This document shows, piece by piece, positions 1-9,239 of a stretch of 64,000 nt of DNA. How positions within the stretch are numbered: position 1 is the first letter of the stretch; the number at the start of each line of letters is the position of its first letter. The position numbers and the translations under genes were made by a program. The stretch is taken from positions 62,001-126,000 of the forward strand of contig CAMIAK010000008.1 of assembly GCA_946222885.1 (NCBI GenBank). The letters are read 5' to 3'. The DNA is from an uncultured Nesterenkonia sp. (GTDB lineage Bacteria; Actinomycetota; Actinomycetes; Actinomycetales; Micrococcaceae). The notes beneath the pieces are model-generated. The model was not told where the DNA came from and did not search any database. It saw only the letters and a list, made by a program, of their open reading frames with translations.

Positions 1-2
1 TC

Positions 3-2357
3 CCCGGGGACGTCGTGAGGCTGCGCGCCGGGGACAAGGTGCCCGCGGACCTGCGGCTGCTGGAGGCCCACGAGCTCACCGTGGAGGAGTCCGCCCTGAC
101 CGGCGAATCGGTCCCCGCCTCCAAGGACACCGCGCCCGCGGATCCCGACGCCGTCCTGGGCGACCGCAGCTCGATGGCCCACTCCGGGACCCTGGTCACC
201 TCCGGCGCGGGGACCGGCCTGGTGACCGCCACCGGAGCGCAGACCGAGATCGGCCGGATCAACACGATGATGAGCGAGGTCGACTCGCTGCAGACCCCGC
301 TGACCCGGCAGATCGCCTCCTTCGGGCGCGCACTGGCGGCCGGCGTCGTCGTGCTGACCGCAGCGCTGGTGGCCCTGGGCACCCTGCTGCACGGCACGGA
401 GCTGGGCGAGCTGCTCCAGGCCGCCGCGAGCTTCGCCGTCGCCGCCATCCCGGAGGGCCTGCCGGCCCTGATCACCATCACCCTGGCCCTGGGCGTGCAG
501 GCGATGGCCCGACGGCGGGCGATCACCCGCCGGCTGCCCGCAGTGCAGACCCTGGGCAGCGTGACCACCATCTGCTCGGACAAGACCGGGACCCTGACCA
601 AGAACGAGATGACGGTGGAGCGGGTGGTCCTCGCCGACGAGCAGCTGGAGGTCACCGGCACCGGCTACGCCCCGGAGGGCTCGGTCGTCCGGCCTCACGA
701 CCCCGGAAGCCCGGACCCCGACGACGCTGGCCCGCTGGGTCTGGAGCATCCCGGGCTGCGCCGCCTGACGGAGGCGATGAGCATCGCCAATGACACCGAC
801 CTGCTACAGAAGGACGGCCGGTGGACCATCAGCGGCGAACCCACCGAGGGCGCCCTGCAGGCCTTGGCCGGGAAGCTGGGATACAGCCCGGGCGCTGCCC
901 ACCGGCTGGTGACCCTCCCGTTCAGCTCGGAGAACAAGCTGATGGCGACGGTGGCGGAGCTTCCCGCCGGGGATTCCGGCGCCGAGGCGCGCGTCCTGGT
1001 GAAGGGCGCTCCCGACCGGCTGCTGGACCGCTCCGTCTCCCAGCTCGCCGGTGAGGGCGTGCAACCTCTGGACCGGCACTACTGGGAGCAGCGGATCGAG
1101 GAGCTCTCCGCAGCCGGGCTGCGCGTGCTGGCCGCCGCCGAACGCCCGGCCCGCCCGGAGGACCGGGACGCCCTGGGCATCGGTTCGCTGGGCGGGGAGC
1201 TGGTCTTCCTCGGCATCGTCGGCATCGTGGACCCGCCCCGGGAGGCCGCCGTCACCGCCATCGAGATCTGCCGCACCGCCGGCATCGAGGTGAAGATGAT
1301 CACCGGCGACCACGCCGGCACGGCCACCGCCATCGCCCGCCAGATGGGGATCGAGGACGGCGCGGGTGCGATCACCGGCGCTGAGCTGGAGCGGGCCGAC
1401 GACGCCGAACTGGCCCGGCTGGCCACGGCCCACAACGTCTTCGCCCGCACCAGCCCGGAGCATAAGCTCCGCCTGGTCACCGCCCTGCAGGCCCAGGGCG
1501 AGGTGGTCGCGATGACCGGCGACGGTGTCAACGACGCCCCCGCGCTGCGGCGCGCCGACGTCGGCGTCGCCATGGGGGTCAAGGGCACCGAGGTCACCAA
1601 GGAGTCGGCCGAGATCGTGCTGGCCGACGACGACTTCAGCACCATCGAGGCCGCCGTGGAGGAGGGCCGGAGGATCTATGACAACCTGCGCAAGGCGATC
1701 GTGTTCCTGCTGCCCACCAACGGCGCACAGTCGGCGGTGGTGCTCTTCGCCGTCGCCCTGGGCTGGACGCTGCCGCTGACCCCGCTGCAGGTGCTCTGGG
1801 CCAATATGGTCACCGCGGTGACCCTGGCCTTCGCCTTCGCCTTCGAGCCCGGGGAGCCGGACCTGATGCGCAGACCCCCGCGGGACCCCGGCAAGGGACT
1901 GGTGGAGCTGCGGCACGTGCTGCAGATCGCCCTGGTCTCGCTGCTGATCGCCGCGGTCACCATGGGCGTGTTCAGGTGGCGGATGGCCGCCGGAGACGAC
2001 CTCGACTCAGCACGGACCATCGCGACCACAGTCCTGGTGGTCTGCCAGGCCTTCTACCTGTTCAACGTGAAGGCGCTGGAGACCAGCAGCCTGCGACCCG
2101 CGGTGCTGCTGAACAACCGCGTGGCCTGGGCATGCGTGGCCGGACTGACCGTGCTGCAGCTGCTGTTCATCTATGCACCGCCGCTGCAGGCACTCTTCGA
2201 CTCCCGGCCGCTGGCGCCGGAGCACCTGCTGATCATCACCGCCGCCGGACTCGCCGTATTCGCCCTCGTGGAGGTGCTCAAGCAGCTCCTCCGCGGGGCC
2301 GGCGGCCGGTCCGCGGACAGCCGGACCCATCCCCACACGGAGAGGAACCACCCATGA
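3..2357 (+). CDS. Cation-transporting P-type ATPase, 5' end outside window
   Basis: ATP-driven cation pump of the inner membrane, P2-like. The reading frame is open to the window edge and the first codons already read PGDVVRLRAGDKVPADLRL, the start of the actuator domain, so M1-M2 lie upstream and the GTG at 15 is not the true start. Counting from that GTG, TGES is at about residues 29-32, the phosphorylated Asp of DKTGTLT at 189, KGAPD in the nucleotide domain near 330, and the hinge motif GDGVNDAP near 502-509. A Cation_ATPase_C membrane region follows. The transported ion (Ca, Mg, Na or other) cannot be read from what is visible. The stop overlaps the next start by four bases. Confidence 0.93.
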   Translation, partial: PGDVVRLRAGDKVPADLRLLEAHELTVEESALTGESVPASKDTAPADPDAVLGDRSSMAHSGTLVTSGAGTGLVTATGAQTEIGRINTMMSEVDSLQTPLTRQIASFGRALAAGVVVLTAALVALGTLLHGTELGELLQAAASFAVAAIPEGLPALITITLALGVQAMARRRAITRRLPAVQTLGSVTTICSDKTGTLTKNEMTVERVVLADEQLEVTGTGYAPEGSVVRPHDPGSPDPDDAGPLGLEHPGLRRLTEAMSIANDTDLLQKDGRWTISGEPTEGALQALAGKLGYSPGAAHRLVTLPFSSENKLMATVAELPAGDSGAEARVLVKGAPDRLLDRSVSQLAGEGVQPLDRHYWEQRIEELSAAGLRVLAAAERPARPEDRDALGIGSLGGELVFLGIVGIVDPPREAAVTAIEICRTAGIEVKMITGDHAGTATAIARQMGIEDGAGAITGAELERADDAELARLATAHNVFARTSPEHKLRLVTALQAQGEVVAMTGDGVNDAPALRRADVGVAMGVKGTEVTKESAEIVLADDDFSTIEAAVEEGRRIYDNLRKAIVFLLPTNGAQSAVVLFAVALGWTLPLTPLQVLWANMVTAVTLAFAFAFEPGEPDLMRRPPRDPGKGLVELRHVLQIALVSLLIAAVTMGVFRWRMAAGDDLDSARTIATTVLVVCQAFYLFNVKALETSSLRPAVLLNNRVAWACVAGLTVLQLLFIYAPPLQALFDSRPLAPEHLLIITAAGLAVFALVEVLKQLLRGAGGRSADSRTHPHTERNHP

Positions 2358-2827
2358 TGTTCGACCACCCGCATGACGACCCGGTCCTGATCCTCGACGA
2401 CGAGCAGTGCTGGAGGCTGCTGGAGAACACCCAGCACGGGCGCCTGGTGCTCGTGGTGGACGGCGAGCCGGATATCTTCCCGGTCAACTTCGCTGTCCAG
2501 CACGGCGACGACGGCGGCCGCAGCCTGATCTTCCGCACAGCGCCGGGCACCAAGCTGGCCAAGGCGACGGTGAACGACCGCGTGCTCTTCGAGACCGACG
2601 GCATCCTCTCCGACGAGGCCTGGTCGGTGATCGTGCGCGGCACCGCCCGGCAGCTGCAGGGCTCCTCGGAGATCGCCGAGGCCGAGGCGCTGAACCTTCA
2701 GCCCTGGGTGCCCACGGTGAAGGACCACTATGTCCGGATCGCACCCACGGAGGTCGGCGGCCGGCACTTCCGCTTCGGCCCGCATCCGGAGCGTGAGCTC
2801 GGCGAAGGGTCAGAAGCCGGGCTCTGA
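2354..2827 (+). CDS. Pyridoxamine 5'-phosphate oxidase-like flavin-binding protein
   Basis: 157 aa protein of the flavin split-barrel (PNPOx-like) superfamily. The pattern LLENTQHGRLVLVVDGEPD-IFPVNF near the N-terminus, then a loop-rich middle and a short C-terminal strand, is typical of actinobacterial members that bind FMN or F420; the exact substrate is unknown. The start is the ATG inside the ATGATG that overlaps the ATPase stop, preceded by GGAGAGGAA, so it is probably translationally coupled to the pump. No Cys/His haem motif is visible. A nitroimidazole-resistance-type reductase is an alternative label. Confidence 0.8.
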   Translation: MMFDHPHDDPVLILDDEQCWRLLENTQHGRLVLVVDGEPDIFPVNFAVQHGDDGGRSLIFRTAPGTKLAKATVNDRVLFETDGILSDEAWSVIVRGTARQLQGSSEIAEAEALNLQPWVPTVKDHYVRIAPTEVGGRHFRFGPHPERELGEGSEAGL

Positions 2828-2843
2828 CCCTCTGCGGCCCCGC

Positions 2844-4115
2844 TCAGAGGCCGGCGGCGCTCTCCGGCACCGCCGGCCTCACCAGGGTGCGCGGGGCCAG
2901 GCGCTGCAGCTGGGTCACGTGCTTGGGCTCCAGCTCCTCCACGGCGGAGACCTCCAGCAGCTTCATGGTGCGCTCCACCTGGTCGCTGAGGATCTCGATC
3001 ATCCGATCCACACCGGCTCGGCCACCGGCCATCAGCCCGTAGAGGTAGGCACGGCCGACGAAGGTGAACTTCGCGCCCATGGCCAGGGCGGCGACGACGT
3101 CGGCCCCGTTCATGATCCCGGTGTCCATGGTGACCTCGAGGTCGTCCCCGACCTCCCGGACCACCTCCGGGAGCAGGTGGAACGGAATAGGGGCGCGGTC
3201 CAGCTGACGGCCCCCGTGGTTGGAGAGCACGATGCCGTCGACGCCGAGATCAGCCAGCTCGCACGAGTCCTCCACATTCTGCACACCCTTGACCACGATC
3301 CTGCCGGGGAACAGCTCGCGGATGATCTTCAGGTCCTCGAAGTTGATGGAGGGGTCCATGGCCGAGTCCAGCAGCTCCCCCACGGTGCCGCCGGTGGAGG
3401 AGAGAGAGGCGAACTCCAGCGGCGGGGTGGTCAGGAAGTCGTACCACCACCACGGCCGGGGGATCGCGTTGATCACCGTGCTCAGGCTCAGCTGGGGCGG
3501 AATGGAGAAGCCGTTGCGCTTGTCGCGCAGGCGCGCTCCGGCCACAGGAGTGTCCACCGTGAAGAAGAGGGTGTCGAATCCGGAGGCCGCTGCGCGCTCC
3601 ACCAGCCCGTATGAGATCTCCCGCTGCTTCATCACATAGAGCTGGAACCAGTTGCGGCCGTTCGGGTTCGCCGCCTTCACATCCTCGATGGAGGTGGTGC
3701 CCAGGGTGGAGAGGGTGAACGGGATGCCGGCCGCCCCCGCCGCGCCTGCCCCCGCAGTCTCACCTTCGGTCTGCATCAGCCGCGTGAAGCCGGTGGGCGC
3801 GATGCCGAAGGGCTGGGCAGAAGGGCCGCCGAAGACGCTGACAGAGGTGTCCACCTCGGAGACGTCCCTCAGGATCGAAGGGTTGAACTGCACGTCCTCG
3901 AAGGCCTCTCGGGCACGGCGCATGGAGAGCTCTCCCTCAGCGGCGCCGTCGGTGTAGTCGAAGGCCGCCTTGGGGGTGCGGCGCTTGGCGATCTTGCGCA
4001 GGTCCTCGATGGTCAGCGCGGCGTCGAGCCGCCGGCGGCTGGCGTTGAAGTCGAACTTCTTGAACTGCATCAGCGGCGCAAGGTCGCGGGGCTTCGGGAA
4101 CTGACGCTGGACCAT
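2844..4115 (-). CDS. lldD: FMN-dependent L-lactate dehydrogenase (alpha-hydroxy-acid dehydrogenase)
   Basis: 423 aa. Oxidises L-lactate to pyruvate with electrons passed to the respiratory chain, peripheral to the membrane. Family marks are FDYTDGAAEGE near the N-terminus, FTVDTPVAGARLRDKRNG in the middle, and the active-site segment SNHGGRQLD with the catalytic His at about residue 300. The start at 4115 is preceded by CGAGGAG. A longer frame to 4181 exists but would run through the promoter and operator, so it is rejected. The gene is divergent from a lactate permease and shares a regulator site with it. Another 2-hydroxy acid is possible as substrate, but context favours lactate. Confidence 0.92.
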   Translation of the reverse strand: MVQRQFPKPRDLAPLMQFKKFDFNASRRRLDAALTIEDLRKIAKRRTPKAAFDYTDGAAEGELSMRRAREAFEDVQFNPSILRDVSEVDTSVSVFGGPSAQPFGIAPTGFTRLMQTEGETAGAGAAGAAGIPFTLSTLGTTSIEDVKAANPNGRNWFQLYVMKQREISYGLVERAAASGFDTLFFTVDTPVAGARLRDKRNGFSIPPQLSLSTVINAIPRPWWWYDFLTTPPLEFASLSSTGGTVGELLDSAMDPSINFEDLKIIRELFPGRIVVKGVQNVEDSCELADLGVDGIVLSNHGGRQLDRAPIPFHLLPEVVREVGDDLEVTMDTGIMNGADVVAALAMGAKFTFVGRAYLYGLMAGGRAGVDRMIEILSDQVERTMKLLEVSAVEELEPKHVTQLQRLAPRTLVRPAVPESAAGL

Positions 4116-4143
4116 GGGACCTGCTCCTCGGGACGAGTTGATG

Positions 4144-4189
4144 TGGTCTGACCTCATAGAGGATAGGGCGGCGCAGATCACATCGTCAA
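4144..4189 (-). promoter_or_regulatory. lldD promoter with GntR-type operator
   Basis: On the minus strand TTGACG (4189-4184), an 18-base spacer, then TATCCT (4165-4160). Directly downstream, over the expected transcription start, lies TGGTCTGACCT (4144-4154, plus-strand reading), a FadR/LldR-type GntR operator. A repressor bound there would block initiation. Confidence 0.7.
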
Positions 4190-4225
4190 CGCCGGGCAGC
4201 CCCGGCCGCCGTTCTCTGAATCATA

Positions 4226-4273
4226 TTGACGCAGGTCACATTTCTCACTAGCCTCCTATGGTCAGACCACATA
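4226..4273 (+). promoter_or_regulatory. Lactate permease promoter with GntR-type operator
   Basis: TTGACG (4226-4231), 17-base spacer, TAGCCT (4249-4254), then the operator TGGTCAGACCA (4259-4269) within TATGGTCAGACCACATA. It carries the same core as the site on the lldD side and sits at the same place relative to its promoter, so the two divergent promoters are mirror images. Confidence 0.72.
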
Positions 4274-4324
4274 CCGCACTGACCACTTCGTCACGGCGCG
4301 ATCCCTCCCGGAGGAACATCACCT

Positions 4325-6136
4325 ATGGACTCCCTCGCCTGGTACAGCCTGCTGGCCATCGCCCCCATCCTCACGGTCGGCGTCCTCCTCGCCGGCTTCC
4401 GCTGGCCTGCGAAGTACGCCATGCCGGTGGGCTACGTGGTGGCCGTCACCGTCGCATGGCTGACCTGGGACATGGCTCCCACCGCGATCGCCGCCGCCTC
4501 CCTCGAGGGCCTGATCATCGCCGGCACCATGCTCTACATCATCTTCGGAGCACTGCTCCTGCTGGCGACTGTGGTGACCTCCGGAGCCATGGAGACCATC
4601 AAGGCAGGCTTCAACCGGATCTCCCCCGATCGCCGGGTCCAGGCGATCATCATCGGCTGGTGCTTCGGCTCCTTCATCGAGGGGACCTCGGGCTACGGGA
4701 CCACGGCCGCCGTCGTCGCCCCGCTGCTCCTGGCCATGGGCTTCCCGGCGATGGCAGCAGTCATGGTGGGGCTGATCGTCCAGACCACCCCGGTCAGCTT
4801 CGGCGCCGTCGGGACTCCCATCCTCATCGGCGTGGCCAACGGGCTGGACGAGAACTCCGAGGCTCTGCAGTCACGCCTCCTCGCGCAGGACATCACCTAC
4901 GCCGAGTACATCACGGAGATCGGCCTGAGCGTGGCCCTGATCCATGCCGTGGTGGGACTGCTGATACCACTGGTGATCGTCACGCTGCTCACCGGGTTCT
5001 TCGGGCCCGACCGCAGCTTCGCCGACGGGCTCCGCATCGCGCCGTTCGCGCTCTACGCCTCACTCGCGGTCATCATCCCCTCGGTGCTGGTCGCCTCCCT
5101 CCTCGGGCCGGAGTTCCCCGCACTGCTGGGCGGCCTGGCCGGCCTGGTGATCGTCATGGTGACCTCTTCGAAGGGCTTCCTGATGCCCCGGAGGACCTTC
5201 GAGTTCGGCCCGCGCAGCGAATGGGAGGAGAGCTGGACCGGACGCATCGCCCCTGAGAAGCCCGGCACGCTCGCCGCGGACCGCCGCATCAGCATGGTGC
5301 GCGCCTGGTCCCCCTACCTGGTGCTGGCCGGCCTGCTCGTGGCAACCCGCGTCCTGGAGCCGCTCGAGGAGTTCCTCAACACCCCGGGGCTCACCCTCTT
5401 CGAGTTCAGCGACCTGCTGGGCGTCCAGGGCATCAGCCCTTCGGTGGAGCCCTTCTACCTCCCCGGATTCATGCTCCTGATGGCGGTCTTCTGCGGCTAT
5501 CTGATCTACCGGATGCGCGGGGAACAGATCCTGCGCACCTGGCAGGTGGCCGGCCGTCAGCTCGCCGGCACCGCGGCCGCCCTCTTCTTCGCGGTGCCGC
5601 TGGTGCGGGTCCTGCTGCAGTCCGGCACCAACGAGTCCGGCCTGGAGAGCATGCCGGTGATCCTCGCCGAAGGCGCAGCCCAGGTATCCGGCGGCTACTG
5701 GCCCTTCCTGGCGCCCTTCCTGGGAGCGCTGGGCGCCTTCGTCGCCGGCTCCAACACCATCTCCAACCTGACCTTCTCCCAGTTCCAGTGGTCCACGGGC
5801 TCCCACATCGGGGTGAACCCCGAGACGGTCGTGGCCGCGCAGGCGGTGGGCGGCGCCGGCGGCAACCCGATCTCCGTCCACAACATCGTGGCGGCCTCTG
5901 CGACCGTCGGCCTGCTGGGCAGGGAGGGCGACCTGCTGCGCCGGGTGCTGCCGGTGACCCTCTACTACTGCACCGCTGCCGGGGCGCTCAGCTACATCGT
6001 GGCCCATGGCCCGGGGCTGAACCTGGGAACCTTGGTGCTGGGCGCACTGGCGCTCGGCCTGCCGCTGGCGGCCACGCTGGTGGTCCGCCGCAGCTCCGCC
6101 GCCCCGGTGGAGCTGCCCTCTGCCGGCGGACGGTGA
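4325..6136 (+). CDS. lctP: L-lactate permease (LctP family)
   Basis: 603 aa integral membrane protein that imports lactate with protons. Many hydrophobic segments run the whole length. LctP family marks include the glycine-rich GWCFGSFIEGTSGYG stretch near residue 115, VAGSNTISNLTFSQFQ near 478 and the SVHNIVAASATVG segment near 520. Length is normal for the family (530-600 aa). The ATG follows CGGAGGAAC at a good distance. It faces lldD and is followed after 44 bases by a GntR regulator, giving a lactate uptake and oxidation unit. Confidence 0.93.
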   Translation: MDSLAWYSLLAIAPILTVGVLLAGFRWPAKYAMPVGYVVAVTVAWLTWDMAPTAIAAASLEGLIIAGTMLYIIFGALLLLATVVTSGAMETIKAGFNRISPDRRVQAIIIGWCFGSFIEGTSGYGTTAAVVAPLLLAMGFPAMAAVMVGLIVQTTPVSFGAVGTPILIGVANGLDENSEALQSRLLAQDITYAEYITEIGLSVALIHAVVGLLIPLVIVTLLTGFFGPDRSFADGLRIAPFALYASLAVIIPSVLVASLLGPEFPALLGGLAGLVIVMVTSSKGFLMPRRTFEFGPRSEWEESWTGRIAPEKPGTLAADRRISMVRAWSPYLVLAGLLVATRVLEPLEEFLNTPGLTLFEFSDLLGVQGISPSVEPFYLPGFMLLMAVFCGYLIYRMRGEQILRTWQVAGRQLAGTAAALFFAVPLVRVLLQSGTNESGLESMPVILAEGAAQVSGGYWPFLAPFLGALGAFVAGSNTISNLTFSQFQWSTGSHIGVNPETVVAAQAVGGAGGNPISVHNIVAASATVGLLGREGDLLRRVLPVTLYYCTAAGALSYIVAHGPGLNLGTLVLGALALGLPLAATLVVRRSSAAPVELPSAGGR

Positions 6137-6180
6137 GGCTCTGCAGCGGGCCACAGGGACAGCGGTGATAGAAAAGACCT

Positions 6181-6939
6181 ATGCCTGACTCCGCCGAGAA
6201 CGACAGCCGAGCACCGATCTCCTGGGATCCGATCCCGCGCAGCCGGGCCCACGAACTGGTCCTCGACGCGATCGAGGAGCAGGTGGCGGCCGGCCGGCTC
6301 GCCGTCGGGGACATGCTGCCTCCGGAGCGGGAGCTCGCCACACGGCTGCAGGTGAGCCGGGCCAGTGTGCGCGAGGCGATCCGGATCCTGGAGTCCCAGG
6401 GCGTGCTGCAGTCCCAGGTCGGCTCGGGCCGCTCCGCCGGGACCCGCGTCACCGCGCTGCCGAGCGAAGGGCTGACCCGCCTCCTGCGGATGCACATCGG
6501 ACTCTCCAACTTCCCCCTGGACGACGTCGCCGAGGCCAGGATCGCCCTGGAGCGGGCATCGGCCATGCTCGCCGCACAGCAGGCCGGGGAGGACGAACTC
6601 GCCTCGATCGGAGAAGCCCTGGCCTCGCTCGAGGAGGCCGCCACGGTGGGAGAGTTCAACGATGCGGACACTGCCTTCCACGTGGCCATCGCCGAAGCCG
6701 CCGGCAACCGGCTGGTGGCTGACCTGACCACCGCCATCCGCAGCTCGCTGCGGCAGACCATCCTGGAGGCGTTCCACGCCCATGACTCCCCTGCCGAGGT
6801 GCAGGTGACCCTGCAGGAGCAGCACCGGAGGATCCATCAGGCGATCGTGGACGGGGATCCGCAGCGCAGCGCCGAACTGGTGGAGGAGCACATCCGCTTC
6901 GCCATGGAGGCTCTGCCCATGGGAGAACGCCGTGAGTGA
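6181..6939 (+). CDS. lldR: GntR/FadR-type regulator of lactate use (LldR-like)
   Basis: 252 aa. N-terminal winged helix with the GntR core LQVSRASVREAIRILESQG (about residues 57-75), then a C-terminal FCD domain with the metal or ligand residues D-TAFHVAIAEAAGNR and the later QEQHRRIHQAIVDGD helix. FadR-subfamily proteins bind TGGTnnnACCA-like palindromes, and two such sites lie in the divergent lldD/lctP promoters just upstream, so it is the probable lactate-responsive repressor. Ribosome binding is weak. It may be read from the permease transcript. The stop codon lies inside a long palindrome. Confidence 0.85.
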   Translation: MPDSAENDSRAPISWDPIPRSRAHELVLDAIEEQVAAGRLAVGDMLPPERELATRLQVSRASVREAIRILESQGVLQSQVGSGRSAGTRVTALPSEGLTRLLRMHIGLSNFPLDDVAEARIALERASAMLAAQQAGEDELASIGEALASLEEAATVGEFNDADTAFHVAIAEAAGNRLVADLTTAIRSSLRQTILEAFHAHDSPAEVQVTLQEQHRRIHQAIVDGDPQRSAELVEEHIRFAMEALPMGERRE

Positions 6940-7011
6940 TCAATGGGCCCCGCTTTTGCGGCCTGAAACAGGCCATATCGACGGATAGTGCGGAATCCAT
7001 TGATCACTCAC
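6932..7011. repeat. Long palindrome A (15-bp arms)
   Basis: Perfect 15-bp inverted repeat GTGAGTGATCAATGG (6932-6946) and its complement (6997-7011), with a 50-base interior holding a second small hairpin (GGCCTG-AAA-CAGGCC, 6960-6974). The left arm contains the stop codon of the GntR gene. The interior carries GACGGATAGTGCGG, which resembles the loops of palindromes B and E. There is no T-tract, and a conventional terminator follows 20 bases later, so plain termination is a poor explanation. Confidence 0.75.
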
Positions 7012-7029
7012 GGGAAGGCGCCCAGGCAG

Positions 7030-7080
7030 AGAAAGGGGCCTGCCCTGCCGGGATGACTCCCGGCGGACAGGCCCCTTTCT
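7030..7080. terminator. Bidirectional terminator between lldR and sucD
   Basis: Arms AGAAAGGGGCCTG (7030-7042) and CAGGCCCCTTTCT (7068-7080), with a second inverted segment inside (TGCCGGGA/TCCCGGCG). T-rich on both strands after the stem. Confidence 0.85.
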
Positions 7081-7095
7081 GCACCAGGGCTGTGC

Positions 7096-8010
7096 TCAGC
7101 CCTTGAAGACCTCACGGAGCAGCTCGGCGGTCTCGGACGGGGTCTTGCCGACCTTCACGCCCGCGGCCTCGAGTGCTTCCTTCTTGGCCTCAGCGGTGCC
7201 GGAGGATCCGGAGACGATGGCGCCTGCATGGCCCATGGTCTTACCCTCCGGGGCGGTGAAGCCTGCGACGTAGCCGACGACGGGCTTGGTCACGTTGGCC
7301 TTGATGTACTCGGCCGCACGCTCCTCGGCATCGCCGCCGATCTCGCCGATCATCACGATCGCCTTGGTCTCCGGGTCCTTCTCGAAGGCCTCCAGGGCGT
7401 CGATGTGGGTGGTGCCGATGACCGGGTCGCCGCCGATGCCGATGGAGGTGGAGAACCCGATGTCACGCAGCTCGTACATCATCTGGTAGGTCAGCGTGCC
7501 GGACTTGGACACCAGGCCGATGGGCCCGGACTCAGTGATGTTGGCCGGGGTGATGCCTGCCAGCGCCTCGCCGGGGGTGATGATGCCGGGACAGTTCGGG
7601 CCGATGATCCGGGTCACGGGCTTGCCGTCTGCGCCGGTCTTGGAGAGGGAGAGGTTGTAGAACTCGGCGGAGTCCTGCACCGGGATGCCCTCGGTGATGA
7701 CCACCAGCAGACCGATGCCGGCCTCGATGGCCTCCACCGCGGCGTCCTTGGCGAACTTCGGCGGAACGAAGGCCACCGAGACGTCGGCGCCGGTCTTCTC
7801 CATGGCCTCGGAGACCGAGCCGAAGACGGGCAGCTCGACGTCGTTGCCGGCCTTGTCCTGGTGGGAGACGGTGGTGCCGGCCTTGCGGGCGTTGACGCCG
7901 CCGACGATGTTGGTGCCGGCCTTCAGCATCAGGCGGGTGTGCTTGGTGCCCTCACCGCCGGTGATGCCCTGGACGATGACCTTGGAGTCCTTGTTCAGGT
8001 AGATAGACAT
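7096..8010 (-). CDS. sucD: Succinyl-CoA ligase (ADP-forming) alpha subunit
   Basis: 304 aa. TCA-cycle enzyme subunit that binds CoA and carries the phosphohistidine. The N-terminal CoA-binding fold holds IVQGITGGEGTKHT, and the phosphorylated His is in MGHAGAIVSGSSG near residue 250. Length is normal. It follows sucC with a 16-base gap, so the two are co-transcribed and end at the terminator at 7030-7080. Confidence 0.97.
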   Translation of the reverse strand: MSIYLNKDSKVIVQGITGGEGTKHTRLMLKAGTNIVGGVNARKAGTTVSHQDKAGNDVELPVFGSVSEAMEKTGADVSVAFVPPKFAKDAAVEAIEAGIGLLVVITEGIPVQDSAEFYNLSLSKTGADGKPVTRIIGPNCPGIITPGEALAGITPANITESGPIGLVSKSGTLTYQMMYELRDIGFSTSIGIGGDPVIGTTHIDALEAFEKDPETKAIVMIGEIGGDAEERAAEYIKANVTKPVVGYVAGFTAPEGKTMGHAGAIVSGSSGTAEAKKEALEAAGVKVGKTPSETAELLREVFKG

Positions 8011-8026
8011 TGTTGAGTCTCAGTCC

Positions 8027-9190
8027 TTACTTGCTCGCGAGCTCGGCGGCCTTGTCGGCACCGCCGTCCATGGTGTCAGCGGTGATGACCAACGGGTGGT
8101 TGGCCTCTGCCAGGATGCGGCGGCCCTCCTCCACGTTGTTGCCGTCGAGGCGGACCACTAGCGGCTTGGTCGCGGTGTCGCCGAGGATCTCCAGAGCCTT
8201 GACGATGCCGTTGGCCACGGCGTCGCAGGAGGTGATGCCGCCGAAGACGTTCACGAACACGGACTTGACCTGGTCATCGCCGAGGATGACGTCCAGGCCG
8301 TTGGCCATGACCTCTGCGGAGGCGCCGCCTCCGATGTCCAGGAAGTTGGCCGGCTTCACGCCGCCGTGGGCCTCACCTGCGTAGGCGACGACGTCCAGGG
8401 TAGACATGACCAGACCGGCGCCGTTGCCGATGATGCCCACCTGACCGTCGAGCTTGACGTAGTTGAGGTCGTTGGCCTTGGCCTTGGCCTCCAGCGGGTC
8501 CTCGGCGGACTCGTCGACGAGGTCGGCGTGGGACGGGTTGCGGAAGTCGGCGTTCTCGTCCACGGTGACCTTGCCGTCCAGGGCGATGATCGTGCCCTCG
8601 CCGGTCTTCACCAGCGGGTTGACCTCCACCAGGGTGGCGTCCTCCTCGGAGAACACCTTCCACAGCTGCTGGAAGGTGTTGGCCAGCTCCTCGTGCTGCT
8701 CGGCCGGGAAGCCGGCCTTCTCAGCGATGTCCTTGGCGACCTCGGCGGTGACGCCGGTGTTGGGGTCGAAGTTCACGCGGGCCAGAGCCTCGGGCCGCTC
8801 CTCAGCGAGCTGCTCGATCTCCACGCCGCCCTCCTTGGAGCACATGGCGAGGTAGTTGCGGTTCGCCCGGTCCAGGAGGATGGAGAAGTAGTATTCCTCG
8901 GCGATGTCGGCGCCCTGGGCGATCATCACGCGGTTGACGGTGTGGCCCTTGATGTCCATGCCCAGGATGGCCTGGGCGTGCTCGTAGGCCTCATCGGCGC
9001 TCTTGGCGAGCTTGACGCCGCCGGCCTTGCCGCGGCCACCGACCTTCACCTGAGCCTTGACGACGACGGTGCCGCCGATCTGCTCGGCTGCCGCCTTCGC
9101 CTCTTCCGGGGTCTGCGCCACGATTCCGGCCAGCACGGGAACTCCGTGTGCCTCGAACAGATCGCGCGCCTGGTACTCATACAGGTCCAC
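8027..9190 (-). CDS. sucC: Succinyl-CoA ligase (ADP-forming) beta subunit
   Basis: 387 aa. ATP-grasp subunit that binds nucleotide and the succinate end of the reaction. The N-terminus MDLYEYQARDLFEAHGVPV and the glycine-rich VKVGGRGKAGGVK segment are diagnostic; GGITSCDAVANGIVKA near the end forms the CoA-side loop. The start is GTG at 9190, preceded by AGAAGGAC. It is the first gene of the sucCD operon. Confidence 0.97.
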   Translation of the reverse strand: MDLYEYQARDLFEAHGVPVLAGIVAQTPEEAKAAAEQIGGTVVVKAQVKVGGRGKAGGVKLAKSADEAYEHAQAILGMDIKGHTVNRVMIAQGADIAEEYYFSILLDRANRNYLAMCSKEGGVEIEQLAEERPEALARVNFDPNTGVTAEVAKDIAEKAGFPAEQHEELANTFQQLWKVFSEEDATLVEVNPLVKTGEGTIIALDGKVTVDENADFRNPSHADLVDESAEDPLEAKAKANDLNYVKLDGQVGIIGNGAGLVMSTLDVVAYAGEAHGGVKPANFLDIGGGASAEVMANGLDVILGDDQVKSVFVNVFGGITSCDAVANGIVKALEILGDTATKPLVVRLDGNNVEEGRRILAEANHPLVITADTMDGGADKAAELASK

Positions 9191-9239
9191 GGGTTGTGTC
9201 CTTCTGCGTCGAAGTCATCTCTTGGTGCGAAGGCAGGCC

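Noticed and set aside
2844..4181. Longer lldD start
   Set aside because: The extra 22 codons would be made from the -10 box and operator.
4258..5256. Long frame that starts inside the lctP operator
   Set aside because: It is a shadow of the permease gene, begins on the operator and has an Arg/Pro-rich composition without domains.
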